Shown piece by piece: positions 1 through 9,450 of a stretch of DNA of 64,000 bases (within the stretch, counting starts at the first letter, position 1; each line of letters opens with the position of its first letter). A program made the translations under genes and the position numbers. This stretch comes from Gaetbulibacter_A sp043876815 (GTDB lineage: Bacteria > Bacteroidota > Bacteroidia > Flavobacteriales > Flavobacteriaceae): positions 1 to 64,000 of the forward strand of contig NZ_JBAWKA010000007.1 of NCBI RefSeq assembly GCF_043876815.1, in the 5' to 3' direction. Below the pieces are notes generated by a model, which was not told where the DNA came from, did not search any database, and saw nothing but the letters and a program-made list of their open reading frames with translations.

Positions 1-297
1 GTTAAGGCAACACTTACTGTATTACCATCAGAGTCCGTTAACATTAAATTGGTACCATCCTGTGATAAACTCACGTTGGTGGTGTTAGTATCAATATCCG
101 TTAAGGCAACACTTACTGTATTACCATCAGAGTCCGTTAACATTAAATTGGTACCGTCCTGTGATAAACTCACGTTGGTGGTGTTAGTATCAATATCCGT
201 TAAGGCAACACTTACTGTATTACCATCAGAGTCCGTTAACATTAAATTGGTACCATCCTGTGATAAACTCACGTTGGTGGTGTTAGTATCGGTGTCA
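1..297 (-). repeat. 99-bp tandem repeats (33-residue coding units)
   Basis: Three successive copies begin at 1, 100 and 199, a period of exactly 99 bp. They are almost identical at the DNA level; one visible difference is gtaccA versus gtaccG near 57 and 153. The last copy changes sequence after about 290. The array continues leftward out of the window, so copy number is unknown. Each unit encodes 33 residues in the leftward gene. The near identity, including silent positions, points to recent duplication or ongoing homogenisation. Confidence 0.95.
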
Positions 298-590
298 TCC
301 TCACCAATCGGAATCCACATTGTTCCATTCCAATAGTAAAACCCTGGAACTAAGTCGGCAGTAGCAGAGGTATTGTAAACAAGTAAACTTGTTGCGGGAT
401 TTGAAATAGGATTAGTAACATTAGGTGCTTGTAATGCCACTCTGGGAATTAAAAGACCTTTATTGTTTGCTACAACATCGAGTTGAGCGGAGGAGTTTGG
501 CAAAGGGGTTCCAATACCAACTTGAGCGCTGGCATCCAAAATCATAAATGACAGGCATAGCCATAGCGGCAGAGAGAGGGATTTTTTCAT
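1..590 (-). CDS. Secreted repeat protein, N-terminal part (runs off the window)
   Basis: A leftward reading frame opens with ATG at 588-590 and stays open to position 1, so about 196 residues are visible and the C-terminus lies outside the window. It begins with a signal peptide (MKKSLSLPLWLCLSF..., cleavage probably after ASA near residue 23). Next comes the segment VGIGTPLPNSSAQLDV...KGLLIPRVAL, which is typical of Bacteroidota exported proteins whose N-terminus reads 'VGIGT.TP..SA.LDV'. From about residue 100 on, the protein consists of near-identical 33-residue repeats (SLSQDGTNLMLTDSDGNTVS is part of one unit). The repeats are rich in Asp, Asn and Thr, suggesting an extracellular adhesin-like or fibre-like beta structure. 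No enzyme domain is visible. The function is unknown. The reading frame is clear from the open frame and signal peptide; the role is a guess from composition. Confidence 0.85.
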   Translation of the reverse strand, partial: MKKSLSLPLWLCLSFMILDASAQVGIGTPLPNSSAQLDVVANNKGLLIPRVALQAPNVTNPISNPATSLLVYNTSATADLVPGFYYWNGTMWIPIGEDDTDTNTTNVSLSQDGTNLMLTDSDGNTVSVALTDIDTNTTNVSLSQDGTNLMLTDSDGNTVSVALTDIDTNTTNVSLSQDGTNLMLTDSDGNTVSVAL

Positions 591-1122
591 AACATACTTA
601 AGTTATCATACCCTATATTTTCATATAAAGTATGTCTTCGAAATTTCGAAGCAATAGATTTGGGTGGAGCGAATATAGTGATTTACTGTGAATTATATAA
701 TTATTTGTCCAATATTTTCATTTCGTTTGTGTAAATGAAAAAGTTTTCGATAGGAAATAAAATATTGTTTTGTAATTATTTTCATATGATTTAATAGGGT
801 TAAAATTTCGTTTTATATCTAAAATTTACATTCGAGTTAAGAATTTCAAAAAATCAAGTCACCGCCTTTTTTTCAATAATTTTTTGCCCTTAAGTCTACA
901 TAAGAATATTTCACTAGCCACGAAAACAAGGATTAGATTTTTCATAATTAGGATTTAACCATGGCTTGAAGAGCACCAATTAGTAAAGAACCCTGTGAAT
1001 CTGTTTCGAGTTAAAACCATTATTAATAAAATATTCTGACTAATAAACGCCGATTTTTAATACTTATCTGTTTTAAACCTGTACCTATTCTCATTTTATT
1101 TATACACAACTCTATCAATTTT
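591..1122. other. AT-rich intergenic region, no gene seen
   Basis: This stretch separates the leftward repeat-protein gene from the rightward PUL. No convincing reading frame, tRNA or strong hairpin was found on either strand. It should hold the promoter of the leftward gene close to 600-660 and spacer sequence beyond that. Confidence 0.5.
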
Positions 1123-1236
1123 GTAACATTTCAATAAACATTTGTAACACTATGGACATTTTTACCGATTTGTTACAAATGTTAATTGTAATGTTACAGT
1201 AGTTATGCCTTCGGATTTAACAAAATCTTAACTTTA
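1123..1236 (+). promoter_or_regulatory. Candidate PUL operator and promoter upstream of the GH110-susCD operon
   Basis: Two GTAACA boxes (1123-1128, 1144-1149) and two TGTTAC boxes (1171-1176, 1192-1197) are arranged symmetrically around position 1160. Within each pair the boxes start 21 bp apart, about two helical turns. After the last TGTTAC there are 31 bases and then TAACTTTA (1229-1236), which matches the flavobacterial -7 element TAnnTTTG except at its last base. The TGTTAC-N15-TGTTAC-N31-TAnnTTT layout recurs with identical spacing upstream of the gene at 19488. The likely binding factor is the AraC-type output domain of the PUL hybrid regulator (inference). Confidence 0.6.
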
Positions 1237-1283
1237 AACGAATCAACTAAACTGTCAGTTCCATTCTGGCTTAAAAATCTTAT

Positions 1284-3173
1284 ATGAAGCTAAAACTAAT
1301 TGTATCCGCACTAATAATCGCAGTAGCATCTATGTTTCTCTTGGGGAATAAATCTTCTTCAATCGAAAGTCTACAAGATCTATCTTCAACCTATTATGAC
1401 TTGAGCAACTCGGGGATAGAAGATGCTAAAGACGCTACCCCTATTGTAGTTGAGGCTCTGGAAAAATGCAAGGAAAAAGGGTATAAAGGTATCCGTTTTC
1501 CTAAAGGTACATTTCACTTTTATCCCACCTATGCGCCGGATTTTTACACAGCCATAACAAATAATGATAATGGTTTGAAACGAACCCCTTTTCCAATCTT
1601 CAATTTCAACAATTTTCATATCGACGGAGGAGGTTCGGAATTCATATTTCACGGTAAAATGTTACCATTTATAATTGAGGAAAGTACCAATATAACAGTT
1701 TCAGATTTGAGTATTGACTGGGAGATTCCCTTTTTTGCTCAGGGTACCATAGTTGGGAACAATCCTAGCGCCATGACTTTTGATGTACAAATGGAAACAC
1801 CTTATTTAGTCGAGGATAACCGTATTTATTTAACCATCGAAAGAGAAGATTCGCCTTATGAACAACACTTTGGTCACCGATACGCAAAACAAGAAAAGTA
1901 TCATCAAAGACTTGGTCAGAATATTATTTGGAACAGAACAACAAAAGCGCCCATTTACAAGCATGGTTTATATAGTGGTTTTGATAACAGTTTTTTCTTT
2001 CCTGCTGAAACTTTAAATGATAGCGTTGTGCGACTTAGCACAAAATATAGAGAGGTCCCTCCTGTTGGATCCGTTTTCATTTCAAAAGGCGAGTATCTTA
2101 ATAACCGGGAAAATCCGGGAATTCGCATATTTAAATCTGAAAACCTATTGTTCAAAGATATCAATGTGTATCACGCGGGAGCCATGGGCTTAATAGCAGA
2201 AAGGTCCAGCGATATTACCCTTGATCGTTTCAATGTTGTTTTGAGAGAAGGTAGTAACCGCCTAATAACCACTATTGCTGACGCTACACATTTTTGCAAT
2301 TGCAAAGGACTTATAACCATCAAAAATTGCACATTCGAAAACATGTTGGATGATGCTACCAACGTACATGGAACGTATGCCAGAATTAAAAAAATTATGG
2401 GAGAAAAGCAAATCGCATATGAAACTTATCATCCTCACCAAAAGGATTATTTCTTTGCAGCTATAGGAGATAGTGTTCGCATTGTTGATGAAAATACACT
2501 TTTGACCAAATCAGAGATTTTAATTGTTGAAAACGTTAAGCGTATTAATGAAAAGGTGTCGCTACTAACCTTTAATAAATCTATAAAGGGTGTGGCCAAT
2601 GAATTTGATGGGATTGATAATATTTCCTGGCATGCTTCCGCAAAAATTGAAAACAATACTGTAAAAAATAACCGGGCAAGAGGATTTCTTATTTCAACCT
2701 CTCGAAAAGTTGAAGTTCGTAATAATTATATCTCTTCTCAAATGGCAGCCATGCGCATGTCTGGAGATCTCAAATTATGGAACGAATCTGGACCTTGCGA
2801 CAGCCTCATTATCGAGAACAACCAATTCGTGAATAATTTACACGGCGGAAATAAACAAGCCGTTTTACTTATCGATCCGGAACAAGAATTAAATGAAAGT
2901 GGTTCCGATGACAATAGTTATTACCACAAAGATATCATCATTAGAAACAATGATTTTTACGCTTTTGATGCCCCTATTTTAGTAGCCGAATCTGTTGACG
3001 GATTGACCTTCGAGTCCAATAGAATCATACAAACGGACGCTTACAAACCTATCTTCCCAAATGAACCTAACCTTACCGTTCATCATTGTAAAAACGTAAC
3101 TATAAAAGACAATACCTATAAATTACTAACGGGAGAGTTTGCAGACCTTTCGTTAGATACCAATGCAGACTAA
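1284..3173 (+). CDS. GH110-type alpha-1,3-galactosidase, secreted
   Basis: This 629-residue protein has an N-terminal signal peptide (MKLKLIVSALIIAVASMFLLG) followed by a right-handed parallel beta-helix. It carries the hallmark GH110 stretch IADATHFCNCKG...FENMLDDATNVHGTY. The three acidic residues that align with the catalytic set of characterised GH110 enzymes are D333, D356 and D357, with the expected spacing of 23 and 24 residues. GH110 enzymes invert and release alpha-1,3-linked galactose, for example from blood-group B antigens or lambda-carrageenan-type fragments. It is the first gene after the candidate operator and lies 41 bp before susC, so it is probably the leading gene of the PUL operon. 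No T9SS tail is present, so a periplasmic location is likely. Family assignment is firm; the exact galactoside is inferred from the sulfatase-rich context. Confidence 0.88.
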   Translation: MKLKLIVSALIIAVASMFLLGNKSSSIESLQDLSSTYYDLSNSGIEDAKDATPIVVEALEKCKEKGYKGIRFPKGTFHFYPTYAPDFYTAITNNDNGLKRTPFPIFNFNNFHIDGGGSEFIFHGKMLPFIIEESTNITVSDLSIDWEIPFFAQGTIVGNNPSAMTFDVQMETPYLVEDNRIYLTIEREDSPYEQHFGHRYAKQEKYHQRLGQNIIWNRTTKAPIYKHGLYSGFDNSFFFPAETLNDSVVRLSTKYREVPPVGSVFISKGEYLNNRENPGIRIFKSENLLFKDINVYHAGAMGLIAERSSDITLDRFNVVLREGSNRLITTIADATHFCNCKGLITIKNCTFENMLDDATNVHGTYARIKKIMGEKQIAYETYHPHQKDYFFAAIGDSVRIVDENTLLTKSEILIVENVKRINEKVSLLTFNKSIKGVANEFDGIDNISWHASAKIENNTVKNNRARGFLISTSRKVEVRNNYISSQMAAMRMSGDLKLWNESGPCDSLIIENNQFVNNLHGGNKQAVLLIDPEQELNESGSDDNSYYHKDIIIRNNDFYAFDAPILVAESVDGLTFESNRIIQTDAYKPIFPNEPNLTVHHCKNVTIKDNTYKLLTGEFADLSLDTNAD

Positions 3174-3214
3174 AAAACTAACTCAACTAAATTAATTTAA
3201 ACTAAACACAAATT

Positions 3215-6200
3215 ATGAAAATTAAACTATTATTATTTTTCGTGCTTTTTACCTTCTCCGGGGCAAGCCTCGTCTTGGCTCAGGTAGATGTAAGTGGCGT
3301 TGTACGGGACAGTGAAACAAACGAACCATTATTAGGGGCAACTGTTCTCGTTAAAGGAACCAGTAATGGAACTATTACCGGTTTTGATGGATCCTTTCAA
3401 CTGTCTGTGGCAAGTCAGGATGTTATACTCGTTATTTCATATACGGGTTATCAAACCACAGAAGTTAAAGCTGGAGCCAATTTACAGATCAATTTAAAAG
3501 TTGATATTGGAAAGTTGGACGAAGTGGTTATCATAGGTTATGGTACACAAAGGAGAAGTGATTTAACCGGTTCTTTGGCCGGTGTGAAATCAGAGACTCT
3601 TATGGAATCTCAAAGCACTGATGTTTTTGCAGCCATGCAAGGTAGAATGGCCGGGGTTCAAATTTCTTCCGACTCGGGTCAGCCGGGTGCAGGAACAAAT
3701 TTGGTGATTAGAGGGCAGACTTCTATAAACGGAACCTCATCTCCACTTTTTGTAATTGACGGTGTTCAAATTGATGTCAATTATGATGAAGTAGCAACTA
3801 CAGGTTCTTCACAGGCTAGGATCAATCCTTTAACAGGTATCAATCCGGCCGATATAGAATCCATTGAAGTATTGAAAGATGCTTCTGCTACGGCTATTTA
3901 TGGATCAAGGGGTGCCAACGGTGTTGTAATTGTAACTACTAGAACAGGTTCAGACGGACGTTTAAATGCCGATTATACGTATAATATAGGTGTTTCCAAT
4001 GCCATTAAAAAAATGCCTGTTTTATCAGCACAGGATTATCTGATCTATCAAACAGAAAGAGGAAATGGTCAATTTCTGAATCAGGATACCAATAATGACG
4101 GTGTTTTTGAGACTCCTAGAAATTTTGATGAATTACGTTCTTACGATTGGCAGGATGAAGGTTTAAGAACAGCTATAACACAGCAGCACCAAATATCGGT
4201 TAGAGGTGGTAATAAACAAACCAATTATGCTGCTGGTTTGGGTTACCTAAACCAGGAAGGTCTTGTAATTAATAATAATTACGACCAATACAATTTAAGA
4301 TTGAGAATTAAAAGTGATGTTAGTGATCGATTGTCGATTGGTTTTAATTCCAATGCATCTTACTCTGTATTAGAAGGTATCGCTAACAGTGGTGGACCCA
4401 CAAGTTTTACAGGCGTTACACAACAACTTCTTTTAGGAAACCCATGGAATATTCAAACCGAAGATGTTGATCTTACAGATGATGCTTTTATAAGCCCAAT
4501 CCAATTAATTGAAGAATCTGATAAATCAACAAGTATATCCAGATTATTCGCCAACATGAATATAGACTATAAGATTTCAGATGCTTTTAAATACACTGCT
4601 GTTACTGGAGGTAACATTAGCCACTCCAAAGTAAAAGAATTTTATAGTTCAGAAACTGGATGGGGACGATTACAGAATGGTCGTGCAAGAGTGAAGGAAG
4701 TGAATACCTACTCCATCAACCACTCTTCTCAGCTACACTTTAACCAAACGTTTGGCTCGGCACATAAAATTGATGCCATGGCTGCTTTTGAGATTTTTCA
4801 TTACAATTTCGAAGATTTCTTAAATGAAGTTATAGGTTTTGAAAATCAGACTACCGGTGTAAATAATATCAGTGTTGGAACATCCGTTAGTGAATATAGC
4901 ACTCAAAGATGGAGCACGAATAGACTATCCTATTTAGGAAGGGTTAATTACTCGCTTTTAGATCGATATCTTTTAACAGCGAGTATAAGAGCAGATGGTT
5001 CTGATAAATTTGGTGCAGGAAACCGCTGGGGTTATTTCCCATCGGCAGCCTTAGGTTGGAAAGTATCTGATGAAGAATTTATGAAAAACATAGATGCTAT
5101 TTCTAATCTAAAACTTAGATTAAGTTATGGTGCTACGGGTAATGAGCGTATTCCTCCATATACTTACCTAGCGCAGCTAGATCCTACGTTCTATGCCAGT
5201 AACAATAACCTTATCTTTGGTCTGGCACCGTCGTCACTACCAAACCCTAACTTGAAATGGGAGGTAACAAATCAGTTCAATGCAGGTATCGACCTGGGAC
5301 TTATTGATGGTAGATTAACCATAAGTGCAGATGTTTATAAAAAAATAACGACAGACTTATTGTTAAATGCTCCTATTCCGGCCCAAAGTGGCTTTAATTC
5401 ACAATGGCAAAACATAGGGCGAATTGACAACGAAGGTCTTGAAATACAAATCACGTCGTATAATATCGACCGAAAAGACTTCTCGTGGAGAACTGATTTT
5501 AATATCTCTTTCAACCGAAATGAAGTAAAAGATCTTGGAGGTGCTGAATTTATTCCTGTTACAACCGGCGGAGGTTGGCAGTCCACTGTTGGACGGGTTA
5601 TCGTTGGTCAGCCCATAGGAACCATGTATGGATATTCCTTTGATGGAATCTATCAAATTGACGATTTTACCTGGAATAACAATAGTGACCCAAATATCCC
5701 ACACGAGGATAGAACTTATGTCTTAAAGGATGATCTTCCTGTTTATTCGGGAACTGCGCTTCCGGGAAGAATGAAGTATGAAGATGTTAATGGTGACGGA
5801 TTTATTAATGATGAAGACCGAAAAGTTATCGGAAACAGTAACCCAGTGCATTTTGGTGGGATAAACAATACTTTTAAGTATAAGAACTGGGATTTGTCAG
5901 TATTCTTCCAATGGTCTTATGGTAACGAACTTTATAACGCTTCCAAAGTTAGACTTAATGGGGTACAACCGTGGATGAATATTACTGAGGATTATTTTAT
6001 TAATCACTGGACTCCGGAGAACCCAAGCAATCAATACCCTGCTTACGGATCAATCGACCAACAAATTGCGTCCTCTTATTATGTAGAGGATGGGTCTTAC
6101 CTAAGACTAAGAACCGTATCTTTAGGATATAGACTTCCTAAAAGTATCACTGATAAATTGGGCATAAATTCGATGCAATTCAATCTTATTGGAAATAATT

Positions 6201-6331
6201 TAGCAACCTGGACGAAATATACCGGATGGGATCCTGAAGTTAATTTTAACAACCCATTACTTTCTGGGTTCGACAGAATTGCCTATCCGAGAGCAAAGAA
6301 TTTCACCTTAAGTCTTAAAGCAACATTTTAA
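3215..6331 (+). CDS. SusC-like TonB-dependent outer-membrane transporter
   Basis: The 1038-residue protein has a signal peptide ending near AQ (residue 23). A carboxypeptidase-regulatory-like domain follows (about 24-100, 'VSGVVRDSETNEPLLGATVLVKGT'). Then come the SusC signature region DEVVIIGYGTQRRSDLTGS, a plug domain with GANGVVIVTTRTG around residue 230, and a long beta-barrel ending in the aromatic C-terminus FTLSLKATF. SusC proteins form the TonB-driven channel that works with a SusD lid to import oligosaccharides into the periplasm. It is followed after 11 bp by its susD partner. Length and architecture are typical. The transported glycan is not readable from the sequence; the locus suggests a sulfated galactan. 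Confidence 0.95.
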   Translation: MKIKLLLFFVLFTFSGASLVLAQVDVSGVVRDSETNEPLLGATVLVKGTSNGTITGFDGSFQLSVASQDVILVISYTGYQTTEVKAGANLQINLKVDIGKLDEVVIIGYGTQRRSDLTGSLAGVKSETLMESQSTDVFAAMQGRMAGVQISSDSGQPGAGTNLVIRGQTSINGTSSPLFVIDGVQIDVNYDEVATTGSSQARINPLTGINPADIESIEVLKDASATAIYGSRGANGVVIVTTRTGSDGRLNADYTYNIGVSNAIKKMPVLSAQDYLIYQTERGNGQFLNQDTNNDGVFETPRNFDELRSYDWQDEGLRTAITQQHQISVRGGNKQTNYAAGLGYLNQEGLVINNNYDQYNLRLRIKSDVSDRLSIGFNSNASYSVLEGIANSGGPTSFTGVTQQLLLGNPWNIQTEDVDLTDDAFISPIQLIEESDKSTSISRLFANMNIDYKISDAFKYTAVTGGNISHSKVKEFYSSETGWGRLQNGRARVKEVNTYSINHSSQLHFNQTFGSAHKIDAMAAFEIFHYNFEDFLNEVIGFENQTTGVNNISVGTSVSEYSTQRWSTNRLSYLGRVNYSLLDRYLLTASIRADGSDKFGAGNRWGYFPSAALGWKVSDEEFMKNIDAISNLKLRLSYGATGNERIPPYTYLAQLDPTFYASNNNLIFGLAPSSLPNPNLKWEVTNQFNAGIDLGLIDGRLTISADVYKKITTDLLLNAPIPAQSGFNSQWQNIGRIDNEGLEIQITSYNIDRKDFSWRTDFNISFNRNEVKDLGGAEFIPVTTGGGWQSTVGRVIVGQPIGTMYGYSFDGIYQIDDFTWNNNSDPNIPHEDRTYVLKDDLPVYSGTALPGRMKYEDVNGDGFINDEDRKVIGNSNPVHFGGINNTFKYKNWDLSVFFQWSYGNELYNASKVRLNGVQPWMNITEDYFINHWTPENPSNQYPAYGSIDQQIASSYYVEDGSYLRLRTVSLGYRLPKSITDKLGINSMQFNLIGNNLATWTKYTGWDPEVNFNNPLLSGFDRIAYPRAKNFTLSLKATF

Positions 6332-6342
6332 TAATAAGAATT

Positions 6343-7986
6343 ATGAAAAATTATATTAAACATATATCAATTCTAGTGTTGTTACTGGCAACCTTGTCTT
6401 GTGATGATACACTGGAGCCAACGCCGTATTCTTTTACGGCGCCTGAAAATTTTTATAAAACTGCACAAGATGCAGAAATAGCCTTGGTGGGTATTTATAA
6501 CACACTCACCGCAGGTAGTATTCAAGGAGCGGGTAATGCTTCCTCATTTAGAAGAGATCTGTTCGAGATGTTAGTTGGCGGAACAGGTGAGGGTGTTGTA
6601 CCCTCAAGATTCGCCAATAGAAGAGGCGCAAACTTTGGTACCGGCGCTTTCACCAGTCAGGACCCTGAGATCAATAATGCCTGGTTTTTTCTATACGCGG
6701 GTATAGGTCGTGCGAACAGTCTACTTGAAAACTTACCAAAAATACCGGATGACGGTTTTGGTGGTACCAGAAAAGCACAAATTGAGGGAGAAGCCAGACT
6801 TTTGAGAGGCTATTTTCATATGATGCTCTCCATGATGCATGGCGCCATCCCAATCTACACCAGAACTGATGAAGACCCATTAAAGGGAAGACAATCTGTT
6901 CAGGAAGTATACACTCAGATCATTTCTGATTTTGAATTCGCATACCAAAATTGCGTCGATAGAGGCCCTTTGGCTGCTAGTGCTAATAAATGGACTGCTG
7001 CCGGACTTTTGGTAAAGGTTCATACTTACCTTGCCAGTATGAAAACCAACGGGTTAAGTGATTTTGGCTATGCTCCTAATAATTTTGATTGGGTTGATGC
7101 CAACGCCAGTTACAGCAGTGCTGTAACCATTTCGGAAGATATAGTAAATAACAGTGGTTATTCGCTAACCGCAAACTATGATCGACTTTTCAGAGCATCG
7201 ACAAAATCGGCACAAGCTGAAGAAGTTATGCTATCAGCAGAAGGGTCATCAGATGCCTCACAACAGGTAATTACAATCGTTGTAAACAACTTTATTCCTC
7301 AGGGAAATGCTAACACAGTTGGCGGTGGTTCAGGTTGGACGCGTCCTACGGGAGAATTGTATAACCTGTATGATGCCAATGATTTTCGATTCAGTCATAA
7401 TGTATCCGGGAATTTAGGAGGAAACCCGTCTGTTCTTGATGTTTTAGAAATTGATGGTGTCAGATATTATCAACCAAGAGCTCTTGGTGGTCCAAATTCA
7501 GGAACTATGAGTGTTGGTAAGTACCGAATGGTAGACCCTGCTCAAAAATCATTTGCCCCCTGGGCTACTGGTCTCTCCTTCGCGCTGTTACGCTATGGTG
7601 ATATTCTATTACTTCGTGCGGAGGCTCTCTATTTTACAGGAGATGAACCAGGAGCAAGAGAAATTTTAACGGAGTTACGCCAACGTTCTGTAATTGCTCC
7701 CGGGACTGTAGATGATTTGAACACAGCCTATTTCAATTCAGATTTTGTTAAAGAGTTACAGGAAGAGCGCTCTAGAGAACTTTGTTTTGAGGTCTGGCGT
7801 AGAATAGATCTGGCCCGATTCAACATATATGATGAAACGATAAATTCACTAGATCCAAATAATGGGTTTTACAATGACGATGTAACCTTATTGCAACAAA
7901 ACTGGAGATCAGAAAAGGTATGGTTTCCAATACCATTACAGCAAATCGATTTAAATGAAAATCTTGTGCAAAACCCTGGATACTAA
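6343..7986 (+). CDS. SusD-like surface glycan-binding lipoprotein
   Basis: The 547-residue protein starts with a lipoprotein signal (ILVLLLATLSC, Cys at about residue 20) and has the SusD/RagB organisation. Helical TPR-like segments surround 'EGEARLLRGYFHMML', and the C-terminus is the conserved 'RSEKVWFPIPLQQIDLNENL' and 'QNPGY'. It would be anchored on the outer face of the outer membrane and cap the SusC barrel encoded immediately upstream. A hairpin follows its stop codon, which may lower expression of the downstream enzymes relative to susCD. Paired with susC, it defines this locus as a PUL. The ligand is unknown; sulfated galactan oligosaccharides are an inference. Confidence 0.95.
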   Translation: MKNYIKHISILVLLLATLSCDDTLEPTPYSFTAPENFYKTAQDAEIALVGIYNTLTAGSIQGAGNASSFRRDLFEMLVGGTGEGVVPSRFANRRGANFGTGAFTSQDPEINNAWFFLYAGIGRANSLLENLPKIPDDGFGGTRKAQIEGEARLLRGYFHMMLSMMHGAIPIYTRTDEDPLKGRQSVQEVYTQIISDFEFAYQNCVDRGPLAASANKWTAAGLLVKVHTYLASMKTNGLSDFGYAPNNFDWVDANASYSSAVTISEDIVNNSGYSLTANYDRLFRASTKSAQAEEVMLSAEGSSDASQQVITIVVNNFIPQGNANTVGGGSGWTRPTGELYNLYDANDFRFSHNVSGNLGGNPSVLDVLEIDGVRYYQPRALGGPNSGTMSVGKYRMVDPAQKSFAPWATGLSFALLRYGDILLLRAEALYFTGDEPGAREILTELRQRSVIAPGTVDDLNTAYFNSDFVKELQEERSRELCFEVWRRIDLARFNIYDETINSLDPNNGFYNDDVTLLQQNWRSEKVWFPIPLQQIDLNENLVQNPGY

Positions 7987-8012
7987 ATCAATAATTAGTT
8001 ATTAATTAGTCA

Positions 8013-8068
8013 AAAAGGGCTATGTTGGATTTGAGTATCAAGTCGGACGTAGCTCTTTTAAATATTTT
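8013..8068 (+). terminator. Hairpin after susD, probable partial terminator
   Basis: AAAAGGGCTATGT near 8013 can pair, with G-T wobbles, with ACGTAGCTCTTTT near 8047-8059, and an AT-rich run follows. It lies in the 94-bp gap between susD and the sulfatase, where PULs often carry attenuating hairpins. Pairing was judged by eye. Confidence 0.5.
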
Positions 8069-8080
8069 TATAAAATCAAA

Positions 8081-9415
8081 ATGAAGAAGTTTCTAGTAAT
8101 TCATATTATTCTATTTAATTTCTTATTGCTACCACACCTTTCGGCGCAGTCAAAACCTAATGTCGTCATTCTCTTTGTAGACGATTGGGGTTGGTCAGAT
8201 GTTGGTTACAGAAACGATAGATTTTATACGCCCAACATCGATCAATTAAAAAGCGATGGTATGGAGTTTGTCAGGGCTTATATCCCTACACCCACCTGTA
8301 GTCCTAGTAGGGCAAGTTTGCTTACTGGCAAAGAAGCCATTCGCTTAGAAATGCCGCGTCATATAGAACATAAAAATAAAGATGGAACCAATGATGAGAA
8401 GTACAATTATTGGAAAAATGATCCTGCGAACATGCCGTCCATAAATTGGCTTCCACTTCATGAAATCACTTATGCTGAGGTATTGAAAGATCAGGGCTAC
8501 TTTAATAATTTTATTGGAAAATGGCATTTAGGTCACGAACCTTATTACCCCATTTATCAAGGTTTTGACGACATGTTCGGAACAGGTAATTGGGGACACC
8601 CAAAAAGTTATTACCCCGACTTTTTTAAGGATGATTTACTGGAAGATTATACCGATGAATACCTCACAGATGTTTTGACTGATAAGGCTGTTAATTTTAT
8701 TGATAGCTACGATCGCCCTGAGCCTTTTATGATGACGCTTTGGTACTATAATGTTCATTCCCCGCATGTTGGAAGAAAAGATCTGGTAGATAAGTTCCTA
8801 AAAAAAGGCTATGAAGAAAAAGAAGCTATTTATGCTGCTATGGTTGCAAGTATGGATGAATCTGTTGGAAGCGTCAGAGCCGCTTTGAAGTCTAAAGGAA
8901 TCGATAAAAACACTGTTGTATTACTCATTTCCGACCAGGGTGGCTTTTATAGTAATGCTCCCCTTTCCGGTGGTAAAATTGGTGGGAATACTCTGGGTGA
9001 AGGAGGTGCCAGAGTACCGTTTTTGGTTTATTATCCCGGTGTAACAACACCCGGATCAGAATCTAACACGCCGATTCAAACCATAGATGTTTTCCCTACC
9101 CTCGCGGAAATTGCCTCCAACAAAACTTATAAGTCTCGCAAGATCCAGGGCAAAAGCCTTTTACCCGAAATGCGGGGTGAAAAACTAAAACCTCGAGACC
9201 TGTTTTTTTACCGAAGTTATGAAGACCAATATGCAGCCATCATGTCCGGCGATTGGAAGCTTATTAAATACAGAAGCGGTAAGTATGAATTATTCAATGT
9301 GGTTGATGATATTTCTGAGAAGAAGAACTTGATAGGAAAAGGTTTTACCATCGAAAAAAAATTGAAAAGAAGGCTGAATAAATGGGAACAAAAAGCAGTT
9401 CCGGTTTATGATTAA
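8081..9415 (+). CDS. S1-family sulfatase, secreted
   Basis: This 444-residue enzyme has a signal peptide (cleavage near SAQ, residues 21-23). The type I sulfatase fold is shown by the metal-binding 'LFVDDWGWSD' (D34, D35) and the formylglycine signature C-S-P-S-R starting at C73, followed by ASLLTG. C73 would be oxidised to formylglycine by a maturation enzyme encoded elsewhere. Further family motifs are 'IGKWHLGH' near residue 147 and the C-terminal metal region 'LLISDQGGFYSNAP'. It removes sulfate esters from oligosaccharides in the periplasm or at the surface. It lies within the rightward PUL operon between susD and the unassigned glycosidase. Sulfatase function is firm; the sulfated position and S1 subfamily cannot be judged from sequence reading alone. 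Confidence 0.92.
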   Translation: MKKFLVIHIILFNFLLLPHLSAQSKPNVVILFVDDWGWSDVGYRNDRFYTPNIDQLKSDGMEFVRAYIPTPTCSPSRASLLTGKEAIRLEMPRHIEHKNKDGTNDEKYNYWKNDPANMPSINWLPLHEITYAEVLKDQGYFNNFIGKWHLGHEPYYPIYQGFDDMFGTGNWGHPKSYYPDFFKDDLLEDYTDEYLTDVLTDKAVNFIDSYDRPEPFMMTLWYYNVHSPHVGRKDLVDKFLKKGYEEKEAIYAAMVASMDESVGSVRAALKSKGIDKNTVVLLISDQGGFYSNAPLSGGKIGGNTLGEGGARVPFLVYYPGVTTPGSESNTPIQTIDVFPTLAEIASNKTYKSRKIQGKSLLPEMRGEKLKPRDLFFYRSYEDQYAAIMSGDWKLIKYRSGKYELFNVVDDISEKKNLIGKGFTIEKKLKRRLNKWEQKAVPVYD

Positions 9416-9450
9416 TGAGAAATGCTTACTTGTAAATTAACTATTTAAAA

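Noticed and set aside
1..297. CRISPR array
   Set aside because: Units are adjacent 99-bp coding repeats without variable spacers.
49..336. Rightward open frame over the 99-bp repeats
   Set aside because: It is an antisense shadow of the leftward repeat gene, which has a proper start, signal peptide and recognisable N-terminal motif.
5335..5704. Leftward frames inside susC
   Set aside because: Shadows of the susC coding frame with no domain or start signal; the same applies to the other antisense frames within long genes.
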